From contig JACPWC010000069.1 in assembly GCA_016197225.1 (NCBI GenBank), positions 1 through 62,116 on the forward strand: a stretch of DNA of 62,116 nucleotides. The letters run 5' to 3'. The position numbers and the translations under genes are program-made. The notes beneath the pieces are model-generated. The model searched no databases. It saw only the letters and a program-made list of their open reading frames with translations, and had not been told where the DNA came from. The stretch comes from Chloroflexota bacterium. Its GTDB lineage: Bacteria > Chloroflexota > Anaerolineae > Anaerolineales > VGOW01. Below, piece by piece: positions 35,053-44,132 of the stretch (positions are counted from its first letter, which is position 1; each line of letters starts with the position of its first letter).

Positions 35053-36917
35053 TGGCACACACAAAACGCCTCACGATGGCTCAGGCCATCATCCAATTTC
35101 TGAAAAATCAATACGTCAAACGCGACGGCAATCAACAGCCGTTCTTCGCCGGGTGCTGGGGCATCTTTGGGCACGGCAACGTGACCGGCATCGGGCAGGC
35201 GCTGCAACAGAACCCCGACTTCCGCTATTACCAGACGCGCAATGAGCAGGCAATGGTGCACACTGCGGCGGCGTTCGCCAAGATGAATAATCGCCTGCGG
35301 ACGTTCGCCTGTACCACCTCCATCGGGCCGGGCGCGACGAATATGGTGACGGCGGCGGCGGGCGCGACCATCAACCGCTTGCCCGTCCTGCTCCTACCCG
35401 GCGACATTTTTGCGCGGCGCAACGTCGCGCCCGTTCTACAACAATTGGAGTGGGGCGCGTCGCAGGACATCTCCGTCAACGATTGCTTCAAGCCCGTCTC
35501 GCGCTACTGGGATCGCCTCAACCGCCCGGAGCAAATCATCACGGCCCTGCCCGAGGCGTTGCGCGTGTTGATCTCTCCAGCCGAGACGGGCGCGGTGACA
35601 CTTGCTCTGCCGCAAGACGTGCAGGCCGAAGCCTTCGAGTATCCGGCGGCGCTCTTTGAGAAGCGCGTGTGGCACATCCCGCGCCTGAGGCCTGATGCCG
35701 CCCTGTTGAAGAAAGCAGTGGATTGGATTCGCGCCAGCAAAGCGCCGCTCATCATCGCCGGCGGCGGCGTGATTTACAGCGAGGCCACCGATGTGCTCGC
35801 CCGCTTCGCGGAACGCACCGGCATCCCCGTGGCCGAGACTCAGGCGGGCAAGGGCGCGTTGCGCTACGACCATCCTTCAGCACTCGGCGCGATGGGTGTG
35901 ACCGGCGCGCCGGGGGCCAACGTCATTGCGCGTGAAGCCGACCTCGTCATCGGCATCGGGACACGCTACAGCGATTTCACCACCGCCTCCAAGACCGCCT
36001 TCCAAGACCCGAACGCACGCTTCATCAATATTAACGTGGCCGAGTTCGACGCGCACAAGCACGCCGCCCTGCCGCTGGTGGGCGACGCGCGCATGACGCT
36101 CGATGAACTTGAGGCGATGCTGGCCGATTATAAAGTGGCAGACGATTACCGGGCGCGCGCCACACAATTCAACCGCGAGTGGGATGCCGAAGTGAGCCGC
36201 CTCTACAACCTGGAGCATGGCCCGCCCATCAGCCAGAGCGAAGTCATCGGCGCGGTGAATGAAGCATCGCGCCCGCAGGACGTGGTGCTGTGCGCGGCGG
36301 GCAGCCTGCCCGGCGACCTGCACAAATTGTGGCGGGCGCGCGACCCGAAGGGTTATCATCTTGAATACGGCTACTCGTGCATGGGCTATGAAATAGCGGG
36401 CGGATTGGGGGTGAAGATGGCGGCCCCGGAGCGCGAGGTGTACGTGATGGTGGGCGACGGCTCGTATTTGATGATGGCGCAGGAGATCGTCACTTCGCTT
36501 CAGGAAGGTTACAAACTCACTATCGTGCTGATCAACAATCACGGCTTTGCCAGCATCGGCGGCCTCTCGGCCTCGCTGGGCAGTGGCGGGTTCGGGACGC
36601 ACTATCGTTACCGCAACCCGGCGACCGGCCAGCTGGACGGCGAGCGCCTGCCGGTGGACTTCGCCGCGAACGCGCGCAGTCTGGGCGCGCGCGTCATCGA
36701 GGCGAGCGATTTGCCCTCGTTGAAGGTTGCGTTGGCTGAGGCGCGTCAGCAGACGCGCACCACCGTGATTGTGATTGAGACGGATCGTGAGCAGCGTGTG
36801 CCGGGTTACGAAAGTTGGTGGGATGTGCCGATTGCCGAAGCCTCTGAAATGGAAACGGTGAGGGCGGCATATCAGCAGTATCAGTCGGCGAAAGAAAAGG
36901 AACGCTATCACCTATGA
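35052..36917 (+). CDS. iolD: 3D-(3,5/4)-trihydroxycyclohexane-1,2-dione hydrolase, IolD-like
   Basis: 621 aa thiamine-diphosphate enzyme with the normal IolD length. ARNEQAMVHTAAAFAKMNNRL with the catalytic Glu, a middle domain (PLIIAGGGVIYSEATDVLARFAERT), and the TPP-binding GDGSYLMMAQEIVTSLQEGYKLTIVLINNHG motif are seen. IolD hydrolyses the trione to 5-deoxyglucuronate and is a strong marker of inositol catabolism. The start overlaps iolC by one base; the stop overlaps the aldolase gene. Confidence 0.95.
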   Translation: MAHTKRLTMAQAIIQFLKNQYVKRDGNQQPFFAGCWGIFGHGNVTGIGQALQQNPDFRYYQTRNEQAMVHTAAAFAKMNNRLRTFACTTSIGPGATNMVTAAAGATINRLPVLLLPGDIFARRNVAPVLQQLEWGASQDISVNDCFKPVSRYWDRLNRPEQIITALPEALRVLISPAETGAVTLALPQDVQAEAFEYPAALFEKRVWHIPRLRPDAALLKKAVDWIRASKAPLIIAGGGVIYSEATDVLARFAERTGIPVAETQAGKGALRYDHPSALGAMGVTGAPGANVIAREADLVIGIGTRYSDFTTASKTAFQDPNARFININVAEFDAHKHAALPLVGDARMTLDELEAMLADYKVADDYRARATQFNREWDAEVSRLYNLEHGPPISQSEVIGAVNEASRPQDVVLCAAGSLPGDLHKLWRARDPKGYHLEYGYSCMGYEIAGGLGVKMAAPEREVYVMVGDGSYLMMAQEIVTSLQEGYKLTIVLINNHGFASIGGLSASLGSGGFGTHYRYRNPATGQLDGERLPVDFAANARSLGARVIEASDLPSLKVALAEARQQTRTTVIVIETDREQRVPGYESWWDVPIAEASEMETVRAAYQQYQSAKEKERYHL

Positions 36918-37891
36918 TGATCTCGCCCGGACGAATACGCGGCCTGCAGGCCAGCGCGGCCCCGCAAGGCATCTTCACCATTCTGGCCATTGATCACCGC
37001 GACGCACTGCGGGTGATGTTGGACGCCCACACGCCGGAGTCAGTGCCCGCCTCGCAACTTACCGAATTGAAGCTCGCCATCACCCGGTGCCTCGCGCCGC
37101 AAGCCAGCGCGGTGTTGCTCGATCCACTGTACAGCGCGGCGCAGGCGATAACGTCACAGGCCTTGCCCGGTCACGTCGGGCTGTTGTGCGCGCTGGAAGA
37201 GCAGGGCTATCTTGGCGATCCACATCGCCGCCGGACGACGTTGTTACCCGGCTGGAGCGTTGAGAAAGCGAAGCGGCTGGGCGCGACCGGAGTCAAAATT
37301 CTTCTCTTCTATCATCCTGAAGCGGGGATGGCCGCTGAGAAACAGGAGCAGTTGGTACGCGCGGTGCTGGCCGAGTGCCATCGCTGGGAAACCCCGTTCT
37401 TTCTCGAACCGATCTCGTACTCGCTTGACCCGTCTATTCAGAAGGGGAGCGTGGAATTTGCGCGGCTCCGCCGGCGAATCGTGGTGGAGAGCGCCCGCCG
37501 TTTGGGGGCGCTGGGGCCGGACGTGCTCAAAGTTGAGTTTCCCGTTGATGTCAAACACGACACGGATCAGGCCGCCTGGGCCGAAGCCTGCGCCGAACTC
37601 GATGAAGCCGCCTCAGCGCCGTGGGCCTTGCTCTCTGCCGACGAGCCATTTGAGGTGTTCAAGCAACAGTTGCGTGTGGCATGTCAGGCCGGGTGTTCCG
37701 GCTTCTTGGCCGGGCGCGCGGTGTGGCGCGGAGCAGTGAAACTGACCGGCGCGGAGCGAGAGAACTTTCTGGAAAACGTCGCACGCCGCCGCTTCGCCGA
37801 ACTGGTTGAGATCGCGCTTGAATTCGGCAAGCCCTGGCAACGCCGCCATTCACTGCCGGAGATAAACGAGCAGTGGCATTTGCAATACTGA
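36914..37891 (+). CDS. LacD-like tagatose-1,6-bisphosphate aldolase (probable IolJ substitute)
   Basis: 325 aa class I aldolase. FTILAIDHRDALRVML near the start, GVKILLFYHPE, FFLEPISY and DVLKVEFPVDV, whose Lys is the likely Schiff-base residue, match the LacD/DUF2090-type family. There is no class II IolJ gene in the window; an aldolase between iolD and iolB would be expected to split 2-deoxy-5-keto-gluconate 6-phosphate into DHAP and malonate semialdehyde. That role is inferred from position. Confidence 0.85.
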   Translation: MMISPGRIRGLQASAAPQGIFTILAIDHRDALRVMLDAHTPESVPASQLTELKLAITRCLAPQASAVLLDPLYSAAQAITSQALPGHVGLLCALEEQGYLGDPHRRRTTLLPGWSVEKAKRLGATGVKILLFYHPEAGMAAEKQEQLVRAVLAECHRWETPFFLEPISYSLDPSIQKGSVEFARLRRRIVVESARRLGALGPDVLKVEFPVDVKHDTDQAAWAEACAELDEAASAPWALLSADEPFEVFKQQLRVACQAGCSGFLAGRAVWRGAVKLTGAERENFLENVARRRFAELVEIALEFGKPWQRRHSLPEINEQWHLQY

Positions 37892-37907
37892 TTGGAAGGA
37901 GGCGACG

Positions 37908-38738
37908 TTGGATCACCTGATCAAACCGAAACACGATTCGAGCATCCTTCTCAGCGTGGCGACTGAATCTGCCGGATGGCAATACTTGAGCTTCAAAGTT
38001 GTGGCGCTAAAGGCGGGAGAGAGCTACAGTGAACCCACAGGCCGAAATGAGGTCGCCCTTGTGCCATTAATCGGCAAGGGACTCTTCGATGCTTCGGGCG
38101 AACACTTTGAGATTGCTCGCAAGGGCTATTTTGATGAACGGCCTCACGTGCTTTACGCGCCGCCGGGCAAAACCATCACGGTGACGGCCAGCACCGATTT
38201 GGAATTTGCAATTGGGGGCGCGCCCGCCGAGGGGAAATATTCCACGCGCCTCTTCACGCCCGCCGAGATGAAGCGGGAGATTCGCGGCGGCGGCGCGGCG
38301 CGGCGGCAGGTCAATCATATCCTTGCTCATCCTTTGCCCGCCGAACGGCTAATCCTGTTTGAGGTGTACGTCCCCGGCGGCGCGTGGTCGGGGTGGCCGC
38401 CGCACTGCCACGACGGCTACATGGGGTCGCCGTATCTTGAAGAAGTCTATTATTACCGCATTGACCCCGAAGACGGCTTTGCCATTCACCGCAACTACCG
38501 GCGCGACAAAGATTTCGATGAACTGTTCGCCGTGCAGAATGGCGATCTGGTTTTGGTGACGCAAGGCTTTCACCCCGTCGCCGCCGCGCCCGGTTCAAAC
38601 GTTTATTTCCTGAACTATCTGGCCGGGGAGCTGCTCGACGAAGCGCGTGGGACGCCGCCTTTAGATGATCCCGCTTACGCATGGATCAAGGACAATTGGG
38701 AGAGAAACCTGCTCAGGCTCCCGATTGGGAATGAGTAG
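37908..38738 (+). CDS. iolB: 5-deoxy-glucuronate isomerase, IolB
   Basis: 276 aa KduI/IolB cupin. GWPPHCHDGYMGSPYLEEVYYYRIDPEDGFAIHRNY holds the metal His and Glu residues, with a distal His in VTQGFHPVAAAPG and NVYFLNYLAG. The start is TTG 37908 with GGAAGGAGG 5-6 nt ahead; no ATG fits better. It converts 5-deoxyglucuronate to the IolC substrate, so iolB, C and D give the central part of the pathway. Confidence 0.95.
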   Translation: MDHLIKPKHDSSILLSVATESAGWQYLSFKVVALKAGESYSEPTGRNEVALVPLIGKGLFDASGEHFEIARKGYFDERPHVLYAPPGKTITVTASTDLEFAIGGAPAEGKYSTRLFTPAEMKREIRGGGAARRQVNHILAHPLPAERLILFEVYVPGGAWSGWPPHCHDGYMGSPYLEEVYYYRIDPEDGFAIHRNYRRDKDFDELFAVQNGDLVLVTQGFHPVAAAPGSNVYFLNYLAGELLDEARGTPPLDDPAYAWIKDNWERNLLRLPIGNE

Positions 38739-38744
38739 GCCGGG

Positions 38745-39482
38745 GTGCGCCTTTTCATCTTTGACGACTATCAGGCCCTGAGCCGCGCCGGGGCCGCCCT
38801 GGTGGCCGAGGTGGTGGCCGCCCGGCCTACCGCCGCGCTGGTGCTGGCCACTGGCGTCACCCCCATGGGGCTGTATCAGGAACTGGCCGAAAGGCGAGAC
38901 CGCGGCGCCTTCGACACTTCACAGCTTCGCATTTTTCAACTGGACGAATATCTGGGCTTGGGGCCTGACGACCAGCGATCACTATTTCTTTGGATGAAGC
39001 GCGCTGTCTTGGCTCCTTGGGCGATAACACCGGCCAATGTCGCGCGCTTGCCCGGCAACAGTTCCGAGCCCCAAGTTGCCTGTCGCGTTTATGACCGTGC
39101 CATAGAAGCAGTGGGTGGGTTCGACCTCGCTGTGCTCGGCTTAGGGTCGAACGGCCATTTGGGCTTTAACGAGCCGCCCGCTGACCCAACATCACGCACC
39201 CACATAGTTGCCTTGACCGAGGCGAGTGTTGAAAGTAATGCGCGCTACTGGGGTGGGCGCGACCAGGTTCCTCGCCAGGCATTAACGGTCGGCTTGGCCT
39301 GGCTGTTGGCCGCGCGCCACATTCTGCTGGTAGTCTCTGGCGAACACAAGCGGGCTATCCTCCGGCGCGTGGTCGAAGGGCCAGTCAGCCCAGAGACGCC
39401 TGCTTCGTATTTACAAAAGGCGGCCAATGTGACGGTGATTGCAGATAAAGCGGCGTGGGGTGACATCACGCAGGTCACATGA
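38745..39482 (+). CDS. Glucosamine-6-phosphate deaminase/isomerase-like protein (NagB family)
   Basis: 245 aa from GTG 38745, 6 nt after iolB. It has FQLDEYLGL (catalytic-type Asp) and LGLGSNGHLGFNEPPADP, where the His and Glu of NagB are kept and the first acidic residue is Asn, as in a subset of the family. RAILRRVVEGPVSPETPAS is typical of the C-terminus. An amino-sugar deaminase directly following iolB is unusual; deamination of an amino-cyclitol-derived phosphate or simple linkage to amino-sugar use are both open. Confidence 0.85.
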   Translation: MRLFIFDDYQALSRAGAALVAEVVAARPTAALVLATGVTPMGLYQELAERRDRGAFDTSQLRIFQLDEYLGLGPDDQRSLFLWMKRAVLAPWAITPANVARLPGNSSEPQVACRVYDRAIEAVGGFDLAVLGLGSNGHLGFNEPPADPTSRTHIVALTEASVESNARYWGGRDQVPRQALTVGLAWLLAARHILLVVSGEHKRAILRRVVEGPVSPETPASYLQKAANVTVIADKAAWGDITQVT

Positions 39483-39879
39483 ATTACTCACAATAGAACT
39501 GCCGGAATTGGCTATTATTGATCAGGCAACATTCGATGCAGCACAAAAGCGACATGCGAAGAATAGAGCGAGAGCCAGCCGTAATCGCAAGCGCGAATAC
39601 CTTTTAGCCGGCCACATACAGTGTATTTGCAATAAAGCAATGTGCGGTAGAACTGCGATAAAAAAGGGTTGCCCAACACGCGCTTATTATAGGTGCGCCG
39701 ATGAGGTCAGAGGTAGACATTTGCGAAGATGCCGGGAACGAGAAATTAGAGCGGATGTTGCTGACCCAATAGTTTGGGAGTGGACGGGGGCAATACTGTT
39801 CAATGAGCGAGTGAAAGCACAAAGAAAGTTACGAAGCTTCTATCTCTGTATAAGCTGGGATATTACATCCTGTTTATAG
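39481..39879 (+). pseudogene. Serine recombinase, C-terminal fragment
   Basis: The frame from about 39481 reads IDQATFDAAQKRHAKNRARASRNRKREYLLAGHIQC, then ICNKAMCGR, a Tyr-Tyr-Arg-Cys pair and a second Cys: the zinc beta-ribbon and coil region of large serine recombinases. The catalytic domain is missing and there is no independent start (the frame enters from the deaminase gene). The stretch is more AT-rich than its neighbours, consistent with foreign origin. The last 20 codons are not recognisable. Confidence 0.75.
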
Positions 39880-40069
39880 CGCTTGCTAGTCTAATCGGCG
39901 AGTTGCCTTACCCGAAATGAGCCACAGGCTCATCCCCACTTGGGGATCACCCCAAGATTTCTGCATTCATCACAACAAAGGGGCGAACAACAGGGGCAGG
40001 CGGAGCGCGTGTTGACCGCCGTTGACTGTCACCGGCTAACCCTCAGCCTGATTTTCCCAGGGATGTGAA

Positions 40070-40234
40070 TGCACCGTCGAGCCAGTCATTGGCATCATCA
40101 AAGAAGTGCTGGACTTTCGGCAGTTCTCCTTGCGCGGCCTGGCGGCCGCAACCAGTGAGTGGTGCTTGGTGTGTTTGGCCTACAACCTGAAACGGTTGCA
40201 TATCTTGTGGCCCGCCTTAGGGAGGTGGCTTTAA
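40070..40234 (+). mobile_element. Transposase C-terminal remnant (IS1182-like)
   Basis: The frame beginning TGC at 40070 reads TVEPVIGIIKEVLDFRQFSL, then RGLAAATSEWCLVCLAYNLK, and ends at TAA 40232-40234. This is the conserved tail of DDE transposases of the IS1182/IS4-like group (FGxIK..GFRQF.LRG...V..EW.LVCLAYN). No catalytic core or inverted repeat is left. 39880-40069 before it and 40235-40360 after it hold no gene I can recognise; both probably belong to the same debris. Confidence 0.72.
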
Positions 40235-40360
40235 CACGCCTGCTGACTGAAAAAAGAGTAGCCACCTGAGTTCCAGAGCGTGAAATGAGATCCAAACGAG
40301 GCTGATCGCCTTAGCGAAGTTCACTTGTTCCCGCTCCGAGACTTTCTCTCCGACAAACTG

Positions 40361-40733
40361 CTAGAGCCTATCCAGTTCATAGAAGCGCCAAATGGCCTGT
40401 TTTAGAATCCCGGCATTGCTTTCAATCTCTAACTTGGCCTCCTGCACGTTTTCGACCGTCCGGCGGTTGATATTCGCGCCCATCATTCGCACGACGATCG
40501 GGTTGAGCGCATCCATCACCGCGCTGATGAGCGCGTTCACCAAGCGCATGTGTTCGAGCAGAAGCACTTGCCCGCCGGGGCGGACGACGCGCGCCAATTC
40601 ACGCAAACCGAGAACATGGTCGGGCACAGAGCAAAAGACGAAGATGGCAACGGCGGTGTCAAAGGTGTGGCCGGGGAAATCGAGCGCTTGGGCGTCGCCG
40701 AGTTGTAGATCAGCAGTGAGGCCGAGTCTTCCT
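40361..40733 (-). pseudogene. SAM-dependent methyltransferase, truncated at the 5' side
   Basis: On the minus strand, LTADLQLGDAQALDFPGHTF, the FDTAVAIFVFCSVPD segment and LARVVRPGGQVLLLEHMR are the second half of a class I methyltransferase (motifs II-III), running to a normal end at 40361-40363. A TGA precedes it at about 40731, and the SAM-binding GxGxG part is absent. A GTG at 40627 could start a short product. It is probably a remnant. 40734-41050 holds no recognised gene. Confidence 0.72.
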
Positions 40734-41052
40734 CAACCCGCTTCGATTTGGTGAAGGTGCGGCGCTCACGCCTCAAGTGCCAGCCGATTCTCCGAACGCC
40801 AAGCGGGCGCATCTCCAAGTGAACAATTTGATGCTGAATATCGGGGCACAAAGCGCAGACAAAGCGAATAGTGTTGAGTTGAAGATGTGGGAGGAGGCGC
40901 AGAGTGATGAATAGAAAGCTGTCTGACTTTGCCAGGTTGAGAACAGGCTTGCCTGACTTTCCCTCATCGTGTATCATGCCAACCATAGTCAGGGAGCGAG
41001 TTATCACACTCCCAATTAACAACCTTATCTCGCCAGGTTCTTTTGAACCGGC

Positions 41053-41090
41053 GACCGCAAGGCTACTCAAAAATGAAGGGCCTTGCGGTC
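41053..41090. repeat. 11-bp hairpin before the tRNA fragment
   Basis: GACCGCAAGGC (41053-41063) and GCCTTGCGGTC (41080-41090) can pair perfectly around a 16-nt loop. There is no clear T-run. It lies just upstream of the truncated tRNA and could be a recombination or transcription-stop structure. Confidence 0.55.
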
Positions 41091-41115
41091 TATAGTGTGC
41101 AATGTAGAATTGTAG

Positions 41116-41158
41116 CTCATAACCCGGAGGTCGCAGGTTCGAATCCTGCCCCCGCTAC
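41116..41158 (+). tRNA. 3' half of a Met-type (CAT) tRNA gene
   Basis: CTCATAACCC (anticodon loop CTCATAA with CAT at 41118-41120), then GGAGGTCGCAGGTTCGAATC and CTGCCCCCGCTAC give an anticodon loop, variable loop, T-arm (GCAGG TTCGAAT CCTGC) and 3' acceptor strand. The D-arm and 5' acceptor strand (expected G-rich) are absent upstream. This is the form left when an element integrates in a tRNA gene. It cannot be a working tRNA as it stands. Confidence 0.7.
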
Positions 41159-41165
41159 TGACAGA

Positions 41166-41200
41166 CACCGCAGTCTCACAAAATGAGACTGCGGTGTTTT
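41166..41200 (+). terminator. Rho-independent terminator after the tRNA fragment
   Basis: CACCGCAGTCTCA (41166-41178) pairs perfectly with TGAGACTGCGGTG (41184-41196) over a 5-nt loop and is followed by TTTT. It is the strongest terminator in the window and fits a tRNA transcript end. Confidence 0.88.
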
Positions 41201-41674
41201 GTTGTCCAACGCCATCCCCAGTTTCCTGCAACATCTATCGGCCGAAGCCTTCAGCGGTTGCCAGACCGACGCGGTGCGCTAGGCGAAAGCCGCGCCGGTC
41301 TCGGCTCCAGGCTCGTTTCGGCTAACTGCCCGACGCGCTCTCATGAAGCAACTTCAGATGGTAATTTGAGGGCCTGATATTCAACTGCATTCTTATTATG
41401 CCGAAGCGGACAACTTGCTGTGAACTTGACATGCATTTGTAATCCAACTCGTGGCATTTGCCTATGGTGTTTGGGTATACGAATCTCATACAATCAGCGT
41501 TTCCCGGCTTCACTGGTGATGGCCGCCGGAGCAATTTTGATCGCAGTGTAACCTTCGTTGCGCCTCTGTACGTCTCTCTTTGTTATTTGCCCGGAAGCCC
41601 TACATTTGGTACGATGCGTGGAGACTTATCTTTGTTTTGCATCTGCTGCATAGACTCTTGTTCAGGAGCATCTT
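41201..41674. other. 474-bp stretch without a recognised gene
   Basis: I see no coding sequence with family features. TTGACA at about 41428 has no matching -10 at normal spacing. The region probably carries the promoter of the two-component genes, but I cannot place it. Confidence 0.5.
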
Positions 41675-42361
41675 ATGGCTGAAATAGACAACTCCATCCG
41701 TGTCATCCTTGCCGACGATCACGCCGTTGTTCGCAAAGGCATCCGCGAGTTTCTTGAAATAGGGGGCTGGGTCACCGTCGTCGCCGAGGCCTCAGACGGA
41801 TTGGAGGCGATGCGCCTCATCCGTGAACATCGCCCCGACGTCGCCGTGCTGGATATTCAAATGCCAGGGCAATCAGGCGTCGAAGTGACTCGCGCTATTC
41901 GCGCCGAGCGCCTGCCGGTCGGGGTGCTTATCCTCACCGCCTTCGACGATCCGCCTTACGTGAAAGCCGTCCTGCAAGCCGGGGCCAATGGCTATGTGCT
42001 TAAAACCGCCGACGCCGGCGAGATCGTACAGGCAGTGCAGGCTGTTCATGAAGGCCAATCGGTGCTTGATCCGGCGATTGCGCGCAAACTCATGTCTCAA
42101 CTCTCGGAGCCGGGTACATCTCGGCTAGCTACAAACGTCGAGGCATTGACTGAGCGCGAACTGGAAGTGCTGCGCCTTGCCGCCAGGGGCCACACCAACA
42201 AGGCCATCGGCGTAGAATTATCAATCAGCGACCGGACGGTGCAGGGCCATCTTGCCAAAATCTATGCCAAGTTGGGCGCGGCCAGCCGCACCGAAGCCGT
42301 GATGCGCGCCGTCACGCTGGGCTGGATTCCGCCCGCCATCGGCGAACCCGGCCCAGAATAA
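41675..42361 (+). CDS. NarL/FixJ-type response regulator
   Basis: 228 aa. Receiver domain: IRVILADDHAVVRKGIREF (acidic pocket), VAVLDIQMPG with the phospho-acceptor Asp (about 60), LILTAFDD and VLKTADAGEIVQA. LuxR-type helix-turn-helix: LTERELEVLRLAARGHTNKAIGVELSISDRTVQGHLAKIYAKLG (about 160-204). It is encoded 9 nt before a sensor kinase and is its likely partner. No target is visible. It lies at the edge of the copper island but is not clearly part of it. Confidence 0.95.
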   Translation: MAEIDNSIRVILADDHAVVRKGIREFLEIGGWVTVVAEASDGLEAMRLIREHRPDVAVLDIQMPGQSGVEVTRAIRAERLPVGVLILTAFDDPPYVKAVLQAGANGYVLKTADAGEIVQAVQAVHEGQSVLDPAIARKLMSQLSEPGTSRLATNVEALTERELEVLRLAARGHTNKAIGVELSISDRTVQGHLAKIYAKLGAASRTEAVMRAVTLGWIPPAIGEPGPE

Positions 42362-42370
42362 GACTCGCCC

Positions 42371-44107
42371 ATGGCTCATCCCTCAACACTCCGCCAACTC
42401 TTTTCCGGCCTGCGTTGGCAAGGGCTGACTTTTCAGCTTTTCGTTTTCATCGTTTTGCCGCTTGCGGCCCTGGTCGTGGTGATTCCCTTTGGCAGTCTGA
42501 CTCTTCATAGTCAGGCGATGCGCCTCCTCGTTGGTGAACGAGATAAGCGCGCGGCCCAGGCCGCGGCAGTGGCCATCACCGAGCAACTCAGCCATCGCGC
42601 CGCCGCCATTCAGGGATTGGCGTTGTATGCCGAGCGCGCCAGTTCAGCCTCACCCTACGCGCAAATCCTGGCCGATTACGATTTTCTTCTTCCGGACTTT
42701 AAGGGCGGCTTGTTACTCACCGCGGGCGACGGAACTTTTCTGGCCGCCTCCAACTCTGGCGACCTCTGGCAAACCCGGCCCGTGGCTGAACTTTTGCGAC
42801 AAACGACGGAACAAGATGAAGTGAAATTCTCACCGGCTTTCATTGACTCGGCCAGCGGCGAGCCAATGGTGTTGGTGATGGCAAGTTCACCCGAAGGATT
42901 GATCGCGGCAGGCGCATTCTCACCAGCTACTCTCGCGCGCCGCTCTTTGGGTGAAGAGTTCTCGTCCAGCGGGCAGGATTTCGCCGTGATCGTGGACAGC
43001 GACAATCAGGTGCTTTATGAGGCGGGCACCCCCCCTGCTTCCGAGTCGAGCGTTGCCCAACATCCCGGCGTGGTGGAAGCCTTGCGCGGCGAGAGCGGCA
43101 CAGCCTATCGCGCGATCAATGGCAACGAACACGTCGTCGCCTACAGCCCGGTAGCGCCACTGGGTTGGGCTTTAGTGATTGAAGAACCCTGGGAGGCGGT
43201 GGACAATCCCCTGCTCAGTCGAACGCAAGCCGCGCCGTTGATTTTGATTCCGGCGCTGTTTTTTGCGTTGATTGCTGTAGGCTTCGGCATCCGGCAAATT
43301 GTTCAACCACTGCGATTGCTGGCGCAACAGGCCGCCGAACTGGGCTGGGGGCGTTTCGAGGCCATCGAGCCGCCGGTCGGCGGCATTGCCGAAATTCGCC
43401 ACTTGCAAGCCCAACTGATTCTCATGGCGCACAAGGTCAGGGCCGCTCAACAAAACCTGCGCGGCTACCTCAATGCCATCACTGCCGGACAGGAAGACGA
43501 GCGCCGCCGCCTTGCCCGTGAGCTCCATGACGGCACGGTGCAGGCGTTGGTTGCCCTCGATCAGCGTATGCAACTCGCGCAACTCACGCTGAAAGATGCA
43601 TCGCCCGAGGCCGCCGAACGACTGGCCGAATTGCGGCGGCTGACGGCGTCCTTGATCGAAGAAGTTCGCCGCGTGATCCGTGCTCTGCGACCCAACTATC
43701 TTGAAGACCTCGGACTGCTACCCGCCATCGAAATGTTGACCCGCGACCTGCAAGCCACCGCCGATGTGCAGACGACTTTTTCTACTAACGGCCAGCCGCG
43801 CCGCCTGCCGCCGGGCCAGGAAATTGCCATTTATCGCATCGTGCAGGAAGCATTGAATAATGCCGCCCGCTACGCCTCGGCCCGGTCGGTTAACGTGTCT
43901 GCGATCTTCAACCCGACCGAGTTCATCATCCGGGTGCAGGATGACGGCAAAGGTTTCACCGCGCCGGAGCGGGTGAGCGACCTCGTCGCTTCCGGCCATT
44001 ACGGATTGATGGGGATGCAGGAACGCGCCGAGTTGATCGGGGCACGACTGACCATTCAATCTGTGCCCAGCGCCGGCACAACCATCGAACTCCGATTACC
44101 ACTGTAG
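42371..44107 (+). CDS. Sensor histidine kinase, HisKA_3 type with dCache-like sensor
   Basis: 578 aa. Two TM helices (about 22-45 and 285-310) bracket an extracytoplasmic sensor of roughly 240 residues; a HAMP-like region follows (QPLRLLAQQAAELGWGRFEAIEPP). The phospho-acceptor is in EDERRRLARELHDGTVQALVAL (His about 390), and the ATPase part has NAARYASARSV and GHYGLMGMQERAELIGARL. It should phosphorylate the regulator at 41675. The ligand is unknown. Confidence 0.94.
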   Translation: MAHPSTLRQLFSGLRWQGLTFQLFVFIVLPLAALVVVIPFGSLTLHSQAMRLLVGERDKRAAQAAAVAITEQLSHRAAAIQGLALYAERASSASPYAQILADYDFLLPDFKGGLLLTAGDGTFLAASNSGDLWQTRPVAELLRQTTEQDEVKFSPAFIDSASGEPMVLVMASSPEGLIAAGAFSPATLARRSLGEEFSSSGQDFAVIVDSDNQVLYEAGTPPASESSVAQHPGVVEALRGESGTAYRAINGNEHVVAYSPVAPLGWALVIEEPWEAVDNPLLSRTQAAPLILIPALFFALIAVGFGIRQIVQPLRLLAQQAAELGWGRFEAIEPPVGGIAEIRHLQAQLILMAHKVRAAQQNLRGYLNAITAGQEDERRRLARELHDGTVQALVALDQRMQLAQLTLKDASPEAAERLAELRRLTASLIEEVRRVIRALRPNYLEDLGLLPAIEMLTRDLQATADVQTTFSTNGQPRRLPPGQEIAIYRIVQEALNNAARYASARSVNVSAIFNPTEFIIRVQDDGKGFTAPERVSDLVASGHYGLMGMQERAELIGARLTIQSVPSAGTTIELRLPL

Positions 44108-44132
44108 AGATAATTGCTCCTGCTCTAATCGC

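Noticed and set aside
38745-39482. Loss of the NagB catalytic Asp (SNGH in place of NDGH) as a sign of inactivity
   Set aside because: A subset of Gram-positive-type NagB proteins, as I recall, also has Asn at this site, so it is not good evidence of inactivity.
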